From the NCBI GenBank assembly GCA_040768585.1, contig JAXGMQ010000001.1:1612001-1676000 (forward strand): a stretch of DNA of 64,000 bases, given 5' to 3'. Both the position numbers and the translations under genes were made by a program. The notes under the pieces were generated by a model. It saw only the letters and a program-made list of their open reading frames with translations. It was not told the origin of the DNA and ran no database searches. Shown here in pieces: positions 1 through 8,428 of this stretch; within the stretch, counting starts at the first letter, position 1, and the number at the start of each line of letters is the position of its first letter. This stretch comes from JAXGMQ01 sp040768585. GTDB taxonomy: Bacteria; Caldisericota; Caldisericia; JAAYUI01.

Positions 1-1
1 T

Positions 2-28
2 GATATCGTTGATGAGGAGGATATGTAA
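2..28 (+). CDS. rpsB: 3' end of upstream gene, probably ribosomal protein S2 (partial)
   Basis: Only the last eight codons are visible. They read DIVDEEDM followed by TAA, two bases before the tsf start codon. An acidic tail is common at the end of ribosomal protein S2, and rpsB precedes tsf in nearly all bacteria. The identity is inferred from position, because too little sequence is present to recognise the protein itself. The tsf ribosome binding site (GAGGAGG, 14-20) lies inside this tail. Confidence 0.4.
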   Translation, partial: DIVDEEDM

Positions 29-30
29 TC

Positions 31-888
31 ATGGGTTTGGCACAGGACGTAAAAACGCTTCGCGAGCGCACAGAGGCTCCGATGATGGATTGCAAGAAGG
101 CTCTGACTGAAGCAGGCGGAGACATAGAGAAGGCGATTCAGGTTCTCAGAGAGAAGGGAATCGCAAAAGCGGCAAAGAAGGCTGACAGAGAAACATCTGA
201 GGGTCGTATCGGTCTTAAGATTAGTGACGACAGGAAGAAAGTTGTTCTTGTCAAACTCAGCTGTGAAACAGACTTTGTGGCAAAGAATGACAATTTTATA
301 AAGATGAGCCAGGACCTCGCTGACCTTGCAATGGATAAGGGTATCTCAACAAAAGAAGACCTTCTTAAGGCAACACACCCCACAGGTTCAACTGTCGAGG
401 AAGAAATTAAGGCAACAGTTGGTAAAATTGGTGAGAATATCCAACTTGCCAACGTTGAGGTTTACGACTCAATCGGTGGTTATTTTGATGCCTATGCCCA
501 CATGGGCAACAAACTCATTGTTCTTGTCGAGGTCAACTCAGACAAAGATGCTCACGAGAAGGTCATAGGTCTCGCTCACGAGATGGCAATGCAGGTTGCC
601 ATTGATAACCCAGACTATGTCTGCTCCACAGAGATTCCGAAGGATGTCGTTGACAAAGAGCGCGAGGTCATCATGAACTCTGAAGAGCTCGCCGGAAAAC
701 CAGACAACGTGAGAGAGAAGATTGCGGAAGGAAAGCTTAAAGCATTCTTCAAGTCTTGCTGCCTTCTTGACCTCCCATACATGAGAGAGTCAAAGAAGAC
801 AATCTCCGAACTTGTTGCCGAGACAGAGAAGGAAATCGGCGGAAAGATTGAAGTCGTCAAATTCTGTAGGATCTCGATAGGAGAGTAG
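31..888 (+). CDS. tsf: Translation elongation factor Ts
   Basis: EF-Ts is the guanine-nucleotide exchange factor that recycles EF-Tu. The 285-residue product has the N-terminal UBA-like domain (about residues 4-45, with LRERTEAPMMDCKKAL) and the core signature SCETDFVAKNDNF near residue 77, which forms the EF-Tu contact. Length is typical of bacterial EF-Ts. GAGGAGG lies about 10 bases before the ATG. It is the first complete gene of a long co-directional block, and pyrH follows after 7 bases. Confidence 0.98.
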   Translation: MGLAQDVKTLRERTEAPMMDCKKALTEAGGDIEKAIQVLREKGIAKAAKKADRETSEGRIGLKISDDRKKVVLVKLSCETDFVAKNDNFIKMSQDLADLAMDKGISTKEDLLKATHPTGSTVEEEIKATVGKIGENIQLANVEVYDSIGGYFDAYAHMGNKLIVLVEVNSDKDAHEKVIGLAHEMAMQVAIDNPDYVCSTEIPKDVVDKEREVIMNSEELAGKPDNVREKIAEGKLKAFFKSCCLLDLPYMRESKKTISELVAETEKEIGGKIEVVKFCRISIGE

Positions 889-895
889 GTAACAA

Positions 896-1627
896 ATGAC
901 AAATGCCAAGGGGAGTCTGAGGTTCAAAAGGATACTGCTGAAACTGTCAGGTGAGTCTCTCCTTGGCAACCAAACATTTGGTATAGATGTCGAGTTCATC
1001 ACAAAGATTGCCGATACTCTTGTCAGCCTCCATGAACTCGGTACCGAGATAACAATTGTTGTCGGTGGTGGCAATATTTGGCGCGGTGTCAACGGAGTGC
1101 AGCTTGGTATGGACCAAGTCACAGCTGACTATATGGGTATGATGGCAACAGTTATGAACAGTCTCGCCCTCCAAACAGTCATCGAATCCAAGGGTGTGCC
1201 GACTCGAGTCCAGTCTGCGATTGCAATGCACGAGGTTGCTGAGCCTTACATACAAAGAAAGGCTATCCGACATCTTGAAAAGGGCAGGATAGTCATCTTC
1301 GCAGCAGGCACTGGAAACCCATTCTTCTCAACCGATACGGCGGCGGCACTCAGGGCGGCTGAGGTTCATGCAGACTGTCTGATGAAAGCTACAAAAACTG
1401 ACGGTATCTATACTGACGACCCGGCAAAAAACAAAGACAGCAAGCTCTTGAAGAACATCACCTACACAGATGTGCTTGCCAAAAACCTCAGAGTTATGGA
1501 TGGGGCAGCCGTGTCGATATGCCGTGATAACAACATTCCAATTGTCGTGTTTTCAATCGCTGACACTGAGAATATAATAAAGGTTGTAAAGGGAGAAGAC
1601 ATCGGTTCCCTGATTCAAGGAGGATAA
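896..1627 (+). CDS. pyrH: UMP kinase
   Basis: Phosphorylates UMP to UDP in pyrimidine nucleotide synthesis. It belongs to the amino-acid-kinase fold and is unrelated to eukaryotic UMP/CMP kinases. The N-terminus has the family motif LLKLSGESLLG. GGGNIWRG near residue 57 and the loop ATKTDGIYTDDPAKN near residue 165 are nucleotide/UMP-binding signatures. Length (243) is normal. It sits between tsf and frr, the usual order, and the frr Shine-Dalgarno lies in its last codons. Confidence 0.98.
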   Translation: MTNAKGSLRFKRILLKLSGESLLGNQTFGIDVEFITKIADTLVSLHELGTEITIVVGGGNIWRGVNGVQLGMDQVTADYMGMMATVMNSLALQTVIESKGVPTRVQSAIAMHEVAEPYIQRKAIRHLEKGRIVIFAAGTGNPFFSTDTAAALRAAEVHADCLMKATKTDGIYTDDPAKNKDSKLLKNITYTDVLAKNLRVMDGAAVSICRDNNIPIVVFSIADTENIIKVVKGEDIGSLIQGG

Positions 1628-1631
1628 GAAA

Positions 1632-2180
1632 ATGGATAAGAACGAAATTAAATCTCGTATGGACAAGACTCTTTCCTCGTTGCAGGAACACCTTCTTGGC
1701 TTAAGGGCGGGCAGGGTGTCACCTGCCATTGTGTCCAAGGTTGTTGTTGAGGCCTATGGTTCCCAGATGGCCGTTCCTCAGCTTGCCAATGTTGCAGCCC
1801 CCGATGGCAGGACGCTTGTTATTGAACCGTGGGACAAGTCAGTTCTCTCGGAAATAGTAAAAGCCCTGCAGGCAGCCAATCTTGGCGCTAACCCGATTTC
1901 TGACGGAAACCTCATCAGGATGCCATTCCCACCTCTTTCTCAGGAGAGACGCAAGGAGCTTGTGAAGCTTGTTGATAAAACGGGCGAGGACTCAAAGGTT
2001 GCGATTCGAAACATCAGGCGTGACTTCGTAGCGTCTGAGAAAAAGGCTGAGAAGGACGGAGACATTTCGGAGGATGAACTCAAGAAAAGTGAAGGCATCA
2101 TCCAGGAAGTCACGGACGAATATACTAAGAAAATCGACGATGTAATCTCAGCCAAGAAGAGGGAGATACTAGAGTCGTAA
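1632..2180 (+). CDS. frr: Ribosome recycling factor
   Basis: RRF works with EF-G to split the post-termination ribosome. The 182-residue length and the N-terminal LRAGRVSPAIVSKV segment are characteristic, as is the C-terminal helix segment RNIRRDFVASEKKAEKDGDI. AAGGAGG at 1617-1623 gives a good start context. The stop codon shares its last base with the uppS start codon, so the two are translationally coupled. Confidence 0.98.
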   Translation: MDKNEIKSRMDKTLSSLQEHLLGLRAGRVSPAIVSKVVVEAYGSQMAVPQLANVAAPDGRTLVIEPWDKSVLSEIVKALQAANLGANPISDGNLIRMPFPPLSQERRKELVKLVDKTGEDSKVAIRNIRRDFVASEKKAEKDGDISEDELKKSEGIIQEVTDEYTKKIDDVISAKKREILES

Positions 2181-2902
2181 TGGATAAAAGCCAGTTGCCC
2201 AGGCACATTGCCATCATCATGGATGGTAACGGAAGGTGGGCTAGGCGACGTGGGATGCCAAGAGTCGAGGGGCATAGACGCGGGGTTTCGAGTGTCAAAA
2301 AAACCGTCGAGAAGGCGGCGAGTCTTGGGATAGAGGTTCTTTCGCTGTATTGCTTTTCAACAGAAAACTGGAAGAGACCCAAGACCGAGGTCAAGTTCCT
2401 TATGGATACGTTCTTGACGACACTTTTTGCCGAAGAAAAAATGATTCTTGGGAATAACATCAGGTTCAAGCTCATCGGGGACAAGACCAAACTCAACGAC
2501 AAACTAGTCAATGCCGTGAATGTGTTGGAGAAAAAGTCGTCGGCAAATACCGGTATGTGGCTGTTGCTTGCAATTAACTATGGTGGACGGGACGAGATAA
2601 TTCATGCGATAAAGTCTATTGTAGATGAGGGAACTCCTTTATCTGAGATTACAATTGACGCCATCTCCAACCACCTTTACACAGCAGGACTGCCAGACCC
2701 CGACCTTGTAATAAGAACCTCAGGTGAACTCAGATTGTCTAACTTCATGATTTGGCAATGTGCTTATTCAGAGCTGGTTTTTCCCGATAAATACTGGCCC
2801 GATTTTTGTGAAGATGACCTCATTGAATCAATAGAAATTTACAAGTCCAGAAGCAGGCGTTTTGGCAGCGCGGGGAGTGACAACAAGGAGAGTGAAAAAT
2901 GA
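2180..2902 (+). CDS. uppS: Isoprenyl transferase (undecaprenyl diphosphate synthase)
   Basis: Cis-prenyltransferase that makes the C55 lipid carrier for peptidoglycan and other wall polymers. The first conserved region IMDGNGRWARRRG contains the catalytic Asp15. Other family regions are LYCFSTENWKRP, INYGGRDEI and DPDLVIRTSGELRLSNF. Length 240 is normal. It overlaps frr by 1 bp and cdsA by 4 bp. The standard UppS/CdsA/Dxr/RseP/IspG order follows, so precursor supply and use are encoded together. Confidence 0.97.
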   Translation: MDKSQLPRHIAIIMDGNGRWARRRGMPRVEGHRRGVSSVKKTVEKAASLGIEVLSLYCFSTENWKRPKTEVKFLMDTFLTTLFAEEKMILGNNIRFKLIGDKTKLNDKLVNAVNVLEKKSSANTGMWLLLAINYGGRDEIIHAIKSIVDEGTPLSEITIDAISNHLYTAGLPDPDLVIRTSGELRLSNFMIWQCAYSELVFPDKYWPDFCEDDLIESIEIYKSRSRRFGSAGSDNKESEK

Positions 2903-3756
2903 AGCGTGTGATAGCCGCATTGATTCTTATACCTGTTGCAGTATTGGTGGTTTGGTTTGGTCAGAACAATGGCTGGCTCTTCCTATCGTTTATCATAATC
3001 ATCTCAACCCTCGCAATTTTTGAGGCAGCAAGAATCGCCAAAAAGGCTCATATTAAAACTCAGCCAGTTGTGATAGCGCTTGCTAACATTGCCATTCAGA
3101 TTTGCATCTTCTACCCCAAATGGAGGATGGAAGCAATCATCGTTCCCTTCGTCTTACTCGTATGGTTGTTCCTTTTCGAGGTGATCTCAGGTAAACCAGA
3201 GGGCGCAATATCTCGAATTGGTGCGAGTCTGTTCATACTCCTTATCGGCAGTCTGTTCTCGTTCCTATCGTTTTTAGAGAATATCAGATTGGGCGGATTG
3301 TATGGGGAGCCTTTCGGTTGGAGGGTTGTTTTCTCCCTCTTTGCGGGTGTTTGGGCGTTTGACATCTTCTCGTTCTATGGAGGTAAGATGGCAGGCAGGA
3401 GAAAACTCGCTAAGGTCTCACCCGGTAAAACTTTGGAAGGATTACTCATTGGTGCTTTCCTTGGAATGGCAGTTTTTGTGGTGGCTGGGTATTACCTCAT
3501 ATTGAGATATGATGCCGCTGTAAGTGCTGGTTTTTCTTGGACTCACCTCATCGTCTCCGGATTTGTTGTGATGTGTGCCTCGCTTCTTGGTGACCTTGGT
3601 GAATCGGTTTTGAAGCGTGATGCAAATGTCAAAGATTCCAGCAAGCTCATCATGGGTCATGGTGGCATCCTGGACAGAATGGACTCACTCATGCTGGCAG
3701 CCCCAGCGTTTTTCTTCTATCTGGTCTTTGTTCTGAAGGGGCTGTTGATAGGATAG
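2899..3756 (+). CDS. cdsA: Phosphatidate cytidylyltransferase
   Basis: Integral membrane enzyme that makes CDP-diacylglycerol from CTP and phosphatidic acid, the branch point of phospholipid synthesis. The product is strongly hydrophobic, with about seven to eight membrane segments. The CDP-diglyceride synthetase signature is present near the C-terminus: KRDANVKDSS, then HGGILDRMD (residues about 235-262). The ATG overlaps the uppS stop (ATGA), and the dxr ATG follows the TAG directly. Confidence 0.97.
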   Translation: MKRVIAALILIPVAVLVVWFGQNNGWLFLSFIIIISTLAIFEAARIAKKAHIKTQPVVIALANIAIQICIFYPKWRMEAIIVPFVLLVWLFLFEVISGKPEGAISRIGASLFILLIGSLFSFLSFLENIRLGGLYGEPFGWRVVFSLFAGVWAFDIFSFYGGKMAGRRKLAKVSPGKTLEGLLIGAFLGMAVFVVAGYYLILRYDAAVSAGFSWTHLIVSGFVVMCASLLGDLGESVLKRDANVKDSSKLIMGHGGILDRMDSLMLAAPAFFFYLVFVLKGLLIG

Positions 3757-4911
3757 ATGAAAAAAATTGCCATTATTGGTTCAACTGGCTCAATCGGTAC
3801 ACAAACTCTTGATGTCATAAGAAGCGATTTTTCTCAGTTCCGAGTTGTTGCGCTTGCTGCCAACAAGAGTGTCGATGCAATCGCTGTCCAAGCTAGAGAG
3901 TTTGGAGTAAATACTGTTTGTCTTTACGATAATAATGCCGCGAGCAGGCTCGATACGATATCGAAGGGATTGACTGTCCTGACAGGAGACCGTGGGCTTG
4001 CCGAGATCGCGGCAATGGACATTGACATATTGGTTGTCTCCGGCAACGGTGTTGCCAACATTGCCCCCACTCTGATTGCCCTAAATCGTGGAACAAAGGT
4101 CGCCCTTGCCACCAAAGAGGTAATCGTTTGCGCTGGACACCTTATTTCTGACGAACAGCTTGAAAGTCAGATTGTGCCTATTGACTCAGAGCCATCAGCT
4201 ATTTATCAATCTCTGCTTGGTGAGGACAAACTCAGAATCAGAGAGATACTACTCACAGCATCTGGTGGCCCATTTTTCTCCAAAGGCATGAAGTGGGGGC
4301 AACTCACCAATGTTAGACCCGAAGACGCTCTGTCACACCCGAAGTGGAACATGGGCGCAAAGATATCCATCGACTCAGCGACGCTTGCTAACAAGGGGCT
4401 AGAGTTAATGGAGATTTCGATGTTATTTGGCATTGATCCGGATAGAATCAGAATCCTCATACACCCTGAAGCGATTGTCCACTCAGGGGTTGCTTTTGTC
4501 GATGGTTCAACCAAGCTTCAGGCGTCACCTCCGTCGATGAAATACCCCATTAGCTTTGCCCTTAACCACCCAACCAGAAACCTCAACGACCTTCGTGGTG
4601 TAGGGTTTCCTGTGAGACTTACGTTTGACGATATGCCTGAGGATGTTTCAAGGTCAATACAACTTGCCAGAAAAGCTTACCAAATGGGAGCTTGTGGCAG
4701 GATTGCCTACACAGCAGCGGATGAATGGGCGGTTGGTGCGTTCCTCTCCAACAAGTTGCCATTCTACCTGATACCAGAGATTATTGGCAAGACGCTGAGT
4801 GAAATAGATACAAACTCAAGCGTAAACTCGGTGTCTGAGATAAAAACACTCTATAACAAATGCACAGATATCGCTTGTGAGATTGGAAGGAGATTATGTC
4901 AACGTTTCTGA
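3757..4911 (+). CDS. dxr: 1-deoxy-D-xylulose 5-phosphate reductoisomerase
   Basis: Converts DXP to MEP with NADPH, the committed step of the non-mevalonate isoprenoid pathway. The NADPH-binding IGSTGSIGTQTLDVI is at residues 6-20. LTASGGPF and SIDSATLANKGLELMEI are the family's substrate/metal regions, and IHPEAIVHS is the flexible-loop region. A small oddity is LATKEVIVCAG where most homologues have L-A-N-K-E. Length 384 is normal. It abuts cdsA and overlaps rseP by 16 bp. ispG, a later step of the same pathway, is two genes downstream. Confidence 0.97.
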   Translation: MKKIAIIGSTGSIGTQTLDVIRSDFSQFRVVALAANKSVDAIAVQAREFGVNTVCLYDNNAASRLDTISKGLTVLTGDRGLAEIAAMDIDILVVSGNGVANIAPTLIALNRGTKVALATKEVIVCAGHLISDEQLESQIVPIDSEPSAIYQSLLGEDKLRIREILLTASGGPFFSKGMKWGQLTNVRPEDALSHPKWNMGAKISIDSATLANKGLELMEISMLFGIDPDRIRILIHPEAIVHSGVAFVDGSTKLQASPPSMKYPISFALNHPTRNLNDLRGVGFPVRLTFDDMPEDVSRSIQLARKAYQMGACGRIAYTAADEWAVGAFLSNKLPFYLIPEIIGKTLSEIDTNSSVNSVSEIKTLYNKCTDIACEIGRRLCQRF

Positions 4912-6263
4912 TAGTTTTATACGCACTGATTATTCTTGATATTCTTGTTATTGTTCATGAATTTGGACACTTGTTTGCGGCAAGGTCAATTGGCACACCC
5001 GTCATCGCCTATGCCATTGGTATGGGGCCAACGATAGCCAGATGGAAATGGCGCTATTTTGGCGAAACCGAGTTCAGACTGGCTGTCTTCCCAATCGGTG
5101 GTTACTGCCTTGTCTCTGGCGAGGAGGAGGAGTCGGGAGACCCGAACTCGCTCTATAACAAGACCCCTTGGCAGAGGATTTGGTACTCGGCTGCAGGTGT
5201 TGTTCTCAATTTTGTTCTTGCCATTATCGTCTTCTTCTCAGTGTTTGCCATTTGGGGAACAGATGTTGCCATTATGGAAACAAACCAGGTAAGTTTTGTC
5301 GAACTTGACAAACCAGCAGAGGAAGCTGGAATCGGGCCAAGAGACAGAATCCTTTCAATCGATGGGCAGTACATCTATTCCTATGAGGACATAGCAAACA
5401 ATGTCAACGGCAAAATCAACGAAGACATCAATGTGACAGTCGGTGTTCCAAAGGATGAGATCACACTTGTAATCGGCAAAGATGATGTTGTGAAACTCAA
5501 TCTTTCTGATGAGATTGTTTTTGGTGATATCGATCTTGAGCTCGACACACAGATGGCGGGTGTTTTGGAGTTTAATGGCACCATTGTTGCTCTTGAGAGT
5601 CTTGAGAGAATTGGTGATGAAGACGTCCCAACGAGAATTCAAACCATTGAGACAACAGAGAGAGATTTTGAATTTACTCGTCTCGACTGGGATAGAATCG
5701 AAGAGATAATTGACCAGTCAAATGGAGATATTGAGCTTGTCTTTGCCGAGAGTCTTGAGGTTAAGGATTTGACGATTACGACAACGGTTGGCACACGAGA
5801 GCTTGCCGATGGCACTGAGGAAGAGTACGGAAAGATTGGCGTCATGCCGTGGTTTGAGCCGGTTCGCATGAACCTCTGGGAGTCCCTTGTAGGGGCATTC
5901 AAATCCTTCTGGAACATCATTGCAGCCTTCTGGGCTTTCTTTGTTGGACTCTTCGCTGGCAAAACAGATGGTCTTGGTGGGCCTGTCGCAATCGGTCGAA
6001 TGGTTGGGCAAGCCACGTATTTTGGTGTTGGCAAAATCATAAGCTTTGCCGGCACACTCTCAGTCTCCCTTGGTTTTATAAACCTTGTGCCTTTCCCAGG
6101 TCTTGACGGTGGTCACATTGTGTTCAACTTCGTTGAGGGCATCACAGGCAAGAAACTCAACAGAAATGTGCTCAATGCGATAAACTTTGTTGGATTTATC
6201 ATCCTGATTCTCCTTATCATACTCATATTCGGAAGAGATCTTCTGAATGTCTTCAACTGGTAA
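4896..6263 (+). CDS. rseP: RIP metalloprotease RseP (site-2 protease)
   Basis: Membrane zinc protease that cuts transmembrane anti-sigma factors and remnant signal peptides. The zinc-binding HEFGH is at residues 21-25 in the first membrane helix, and the third ligand motif PGLDGGH is near residue 400. A PDZ domain lies near residues 130-180, and further extramembrane sequence up to residue 305 may hold a second, degenerate one. Total length 455 is slightly long. GGAAGGAG is 4-11 bases before the ATG inside dxr. The window also encodes an ECF sigma factor with a small membrane neighbour (26370-27146), a possible client. Confidence 0.95.
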   Translation: MSTFLIVLYALIILDILVIVHEFGHLFAARSIGTPVIAYAIGMGPTIARWKWRYFGETEFRLAVFPIGGYCLVSGEEEESGDPNSLYNKTPWQRIWYSAAGVVLNFVLAIIVFFSVFAIWGTDVAIMETNQVSFVELDKPAEEAGIGPRDRILSIDGQYIYSYEDIANNVNGKINEDINVTVGVPKDEITLVIGKDDVVKLNLSDEIVFGDIDLELDTQMAGVLEFNGTIVALESLERIGDEDVPTRIQTIETTERDFEFTRLDWDRIEEIIDQSNGDIELVFAESLEVKDLTITTTVGTRELADGTEEEYGKIGVMPWFEPVRMNLWESLVGAFKSFWNIIAAFWAFFVGLFAGKTDGLGGPVAIGRMVGQATYFGVGKIISFAGTLSVSLGFINLVPFPGLDGGHIVFNFVEGITGKKLNRNVLNAINFVGFIILILLIILIFGRDLLNVFNW

Positions 6264-7317
6264 AGCGATCAGAATTGGAAGCATAACAATCGGCGGTGGC
6301 AACCCCATCGCCGTGCAGTCGATGACAAACACCGACACAAGGGACGCAAAATCCACCCTTGAGCAGGTTGAAAGACTAACAAGAGCTGGTTGCGAGATTG
6401 TAAGGTGCGCAGTCCCTGACATAGAGGCTGCCACCTCATTGAAAGAAATTGTTAAATATAGCCCAATTCCTGTTGTTGCAGATATTCATTTTGATTATAA
6501 ACTAGCGCTAGCTTCAATTGAGGCGGGTTGCCACAAATTGAGGCTGAATCCGGGTAACATCAAAAATCCGGAACACGTTAGACTCATTGCCGAGGAGGCG
6601 AAAGGTGCGAATGTTCCTATAAGAGTGGGCGCGAATGCGGGATCTCTCCCGACATCTCATATTGACCCCTCAAGGCAGCTCTGTGAGGCTGCACTGGAAC
6701 AGGCGCGCATGCTCGAAGGCTTTGGGTTTACCGGTCTTGTCCTGTCTGTCAAGTCCTCAGACATAGAAACAACCATAGAAGCCAATCGACTACTTTCGAG
6801 TTTATCAAATTATCCTGTTCATATCGGTCTTACAGAGTCAGGGCCACCTGTCGTTGGTATTGTGAGATCAACTGTTGCTCTTGTCCCTCTCCTTAGGGAA
6901 GGCATTGGTGACACGATACGAGTCTCACTGACGGGTGACCCGGTGCAAGAGGTAAAGGCAGCGTGGGCAATCCTTGAGACAGCTAAGAGAAGACAGCGTG
7001 GCGCGACCATCATCTCCTGCCCAACCTGCGGCAGGACACACGGTGATTTAGAGTCACTTGTGGGGGTGGTTGAGGACGCACTTGTTGGCGTGATAGGCTT
7101 AACCGTTGCGGTCATGGGATGTGAAGTGAATGGGCCAGGTGAAGCGCGAGACGCAGATTGTGGGATTGCGTTGGGCGCTGGGAGAGCGGCAGTCTTTGAA
7201 GGTGGAAAGATTGTCGGCACATATGAAGTAAACCTGGCTGTCGAGAAACTTATTACGATCGCAAGGAGGCTGTATGAACGAAAAAGTATACATAGTGGGA
7301 GCGAGACTTCAAACTGA
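6247..7317 (+). CDS. ispG: 4-hydroxy-3-methylbut-2-enyl diphosphate synthase (flavodoxin/ferredoxin)
   Basis: Penultimate enzyme of the MEP isoprenoid pathway. It is an iron-sulfur reductive dehydratase. The TIM-barrel half contains GGGNPIAVQSMTNTDT and VADIHFDYKLAL. The C-terminal half carries the [4Fe-4S] ligands in ISCPTCGRTHGD and VMGCEVNGPGE. At 356 residues it is the short bacterial form. It overlaps rseP by 17 bp and hflX by 44 bp. An oxygen-labile cluster enzyme fits an anaerobic host. Confidence 0.97.
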   Translation: MSSTGKAIRIGSITIGGGNPIAVQSMTNTDTRDAKSTLEQVERLTRAGCEIVRCAVPDIEAATSLKEIVKYSPIPVVADIHFDYKLALASIEAGCHKLRLNPGNIKNPEHVRLIAEEAKGANVPIRVGANAGSLPTSHIDPSRQLCEAALEQARMLEGFGFTGLVLSVKSSDIETTIEANRLLSSLSNYPVHIGLTESGPPVVGIVRSTVALVPLLREGIGDTIRVSLTGDPVQEVKAAWAILETAKRRQRGATIISCPTCGRTHGDLESLVGVVEDALVGVIGLTVAVMGCEVNGPGEARDADCGIALGAGRAAVFEGGKIVGTYEVNLAVEKLITIARRLYERKSIHSGSETSN

Positions 7318-8359
7318 CGACCAAAGGGAAGCCCTCGAATCGTTCCGTGAATTATCACTTTTGCTTGACACACTTGGCGCGGAGGTCGTTGGAAGAAACT
7401 TCCAAGTCATAAAAATACCCAGCAGGTCTCATCTTTTTGGCAAAGGAAAAGTTGCTGAGATAAAGGAAGCCATTGGTGAGTTCAACCCAGATAGGATTGT
7501 GTTTGACTATCCTCTCTCACCGCTCCAGACAAAAAACCTAGAAGAAGACCTGAAGCGTCCTGTTGTTGACAGATCTGGCATCATCATCGAAGTGTTTGCA
7601 AAACACGCAACAACAAGGGAGGGAAAGCTCCAGGTCGAGCTTGCCCAGCTCAAGTATAAACTGCCGAGACTCACAGACCGCTCGATGAACTATGACCAGC
7701 AAACAGGAGGAGGTGGTTCTGCCTACCTTCGTGGTGCTGGTGAAAGAAAAATTGAACTGGTCAAGAGAAGACTGAGACAAGACATAAGGAAACTGGGTGA
7801 CAGGATTGAGGAAGTAAGACGCCATAGACAAACCCAAGCCAAAAGAAGAGAGCGCTGGAAAATGCCGATAGTCTCCCTTGTTGGCTACACAAATGCAGGC
7901 AAGTCTACCCTGCTCAACGCCATAACAGGTGCTGACATCCTGAGCCAGGACAAACTCTTCTCGACGCTTGAGACAACGGTCAGACAGAGGTTTATGGATG
8001 GCAAGAAGATACTGTTCACAGACACAGTTGGGTTTATCAGAAACCTCCCTGTTGAGCTTGTGGCAGCGTTTCGGTCAACACTTGAAGAGGTGCTGTCTGC
8101 GTCGATTCTGATGGTTGTTTTTGACTCATCAGACCCGGAATGGGAGAGGCACATCGAGGTCGTGGATGGCATTCTCTCTGATCTTGGGGCAGACCACATC
8201 GAGAAGATGTACGTAGCCAACAAAATTGACCAAATTGACGAAACAAAACAGGATGAGATTCTTGGTGAATTCCCAGATGTCTTATTCGTAAGTGCAAAGG
8301 AAAAAGTCGGGATAGACGAACTTCTTGATGTGATAAATGATAAACTGAACGAAATCTGA
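7274..8359 (+). CDS. hflX: GTPase HflX
   Basis: Ribosome-associated GTPase that splits stalled or heat-damaged 70S particles. The N-terminal HflX domain (to about residue 190) has LFGKGKVAEIKE and the YDQQTGGGGSAYLRGAGE linker. The G domain has P-loop GYTNAGKSTLLN, DTVGFIRNLP (G3) and ANKID (G4). Length 361 is slightly short at the C-terminus. AAGGAGG at 7262-7268 fixes the start inside ispG. HflX after ispG is not a universal arrangement, but it closes this operon. Confidence 0.96.
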   Translation: MNEKVYIVGARLQTDDQREALESFRELSLLLDTLGAEVVGRNFQVIKIPSRSHLFGKGKVAEIKEAIGEFNPDRIVFDYPLSPLQTKNLEEDLKRPVVDRSGIIIEVFAKHATTREGKLQVELAQLKYKLPRLTDRSMNYDQQTGGGGSAYLRGAGERKIELVKRRLRQDIRKLGDRIEEVRRHRQTQAKRRERWKMPIVSLVGYTNAGKSTLLNAITGADILSQDKLFSTLETTVRQRFMDGKKILFTDTVGFIRNLPVELVAAFRSTLEEVLSASILMVVFDSSDPEWERHIEVVDGILSDLGADHIEKMYVANKIDQIDETKQDEILGEFPDVLFVSAKEKVGIDELLDVINDKLNEI

Positions 8360-8384
8360 CGTTAACGTGTTAGGTGTGTAAACC

Positions 8385-8413
8385 GTCACAGCGGGTTGTA
8401 TACTCGCTGTGAC
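8385..8413 (+). promoter_or_regulatory. Inverted repeat enclosing the -10 box of the subtilase promoter
   Basis: A perfect 9-bp inverted repeat, GTCACAGCG (8385-8393) and CGCTGTGAC (8405-8413), encloses an 11-base centre that contains TATACT (8399-8404). TATACT is a good -10 hexamer, but no convincing -35 is seen. Transcription would start near 8411, just before the AAGGAG Shine-Dalgarno at 8414-8419. The geometry suits a repressor operator over the -10. A terminator for hflX is less likely because no T-run follows. Confidence 0.5.
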
Positions 8414-8428
8414 AAGGAGTATGTGTAA

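Noticed and set aside
5639..6055. 138-codon minus-strand frame within rseP
   Set aside because: Antisense to a conserved protease domain, with composition typical of a shadow frame.
8385..8413. Intrinsic terminator after hflX
   Set aside because: The hairpin is not followed by a T-run; it encloses a -10 hexamer and abuts a ribosome binding site, so an operator is more likely.
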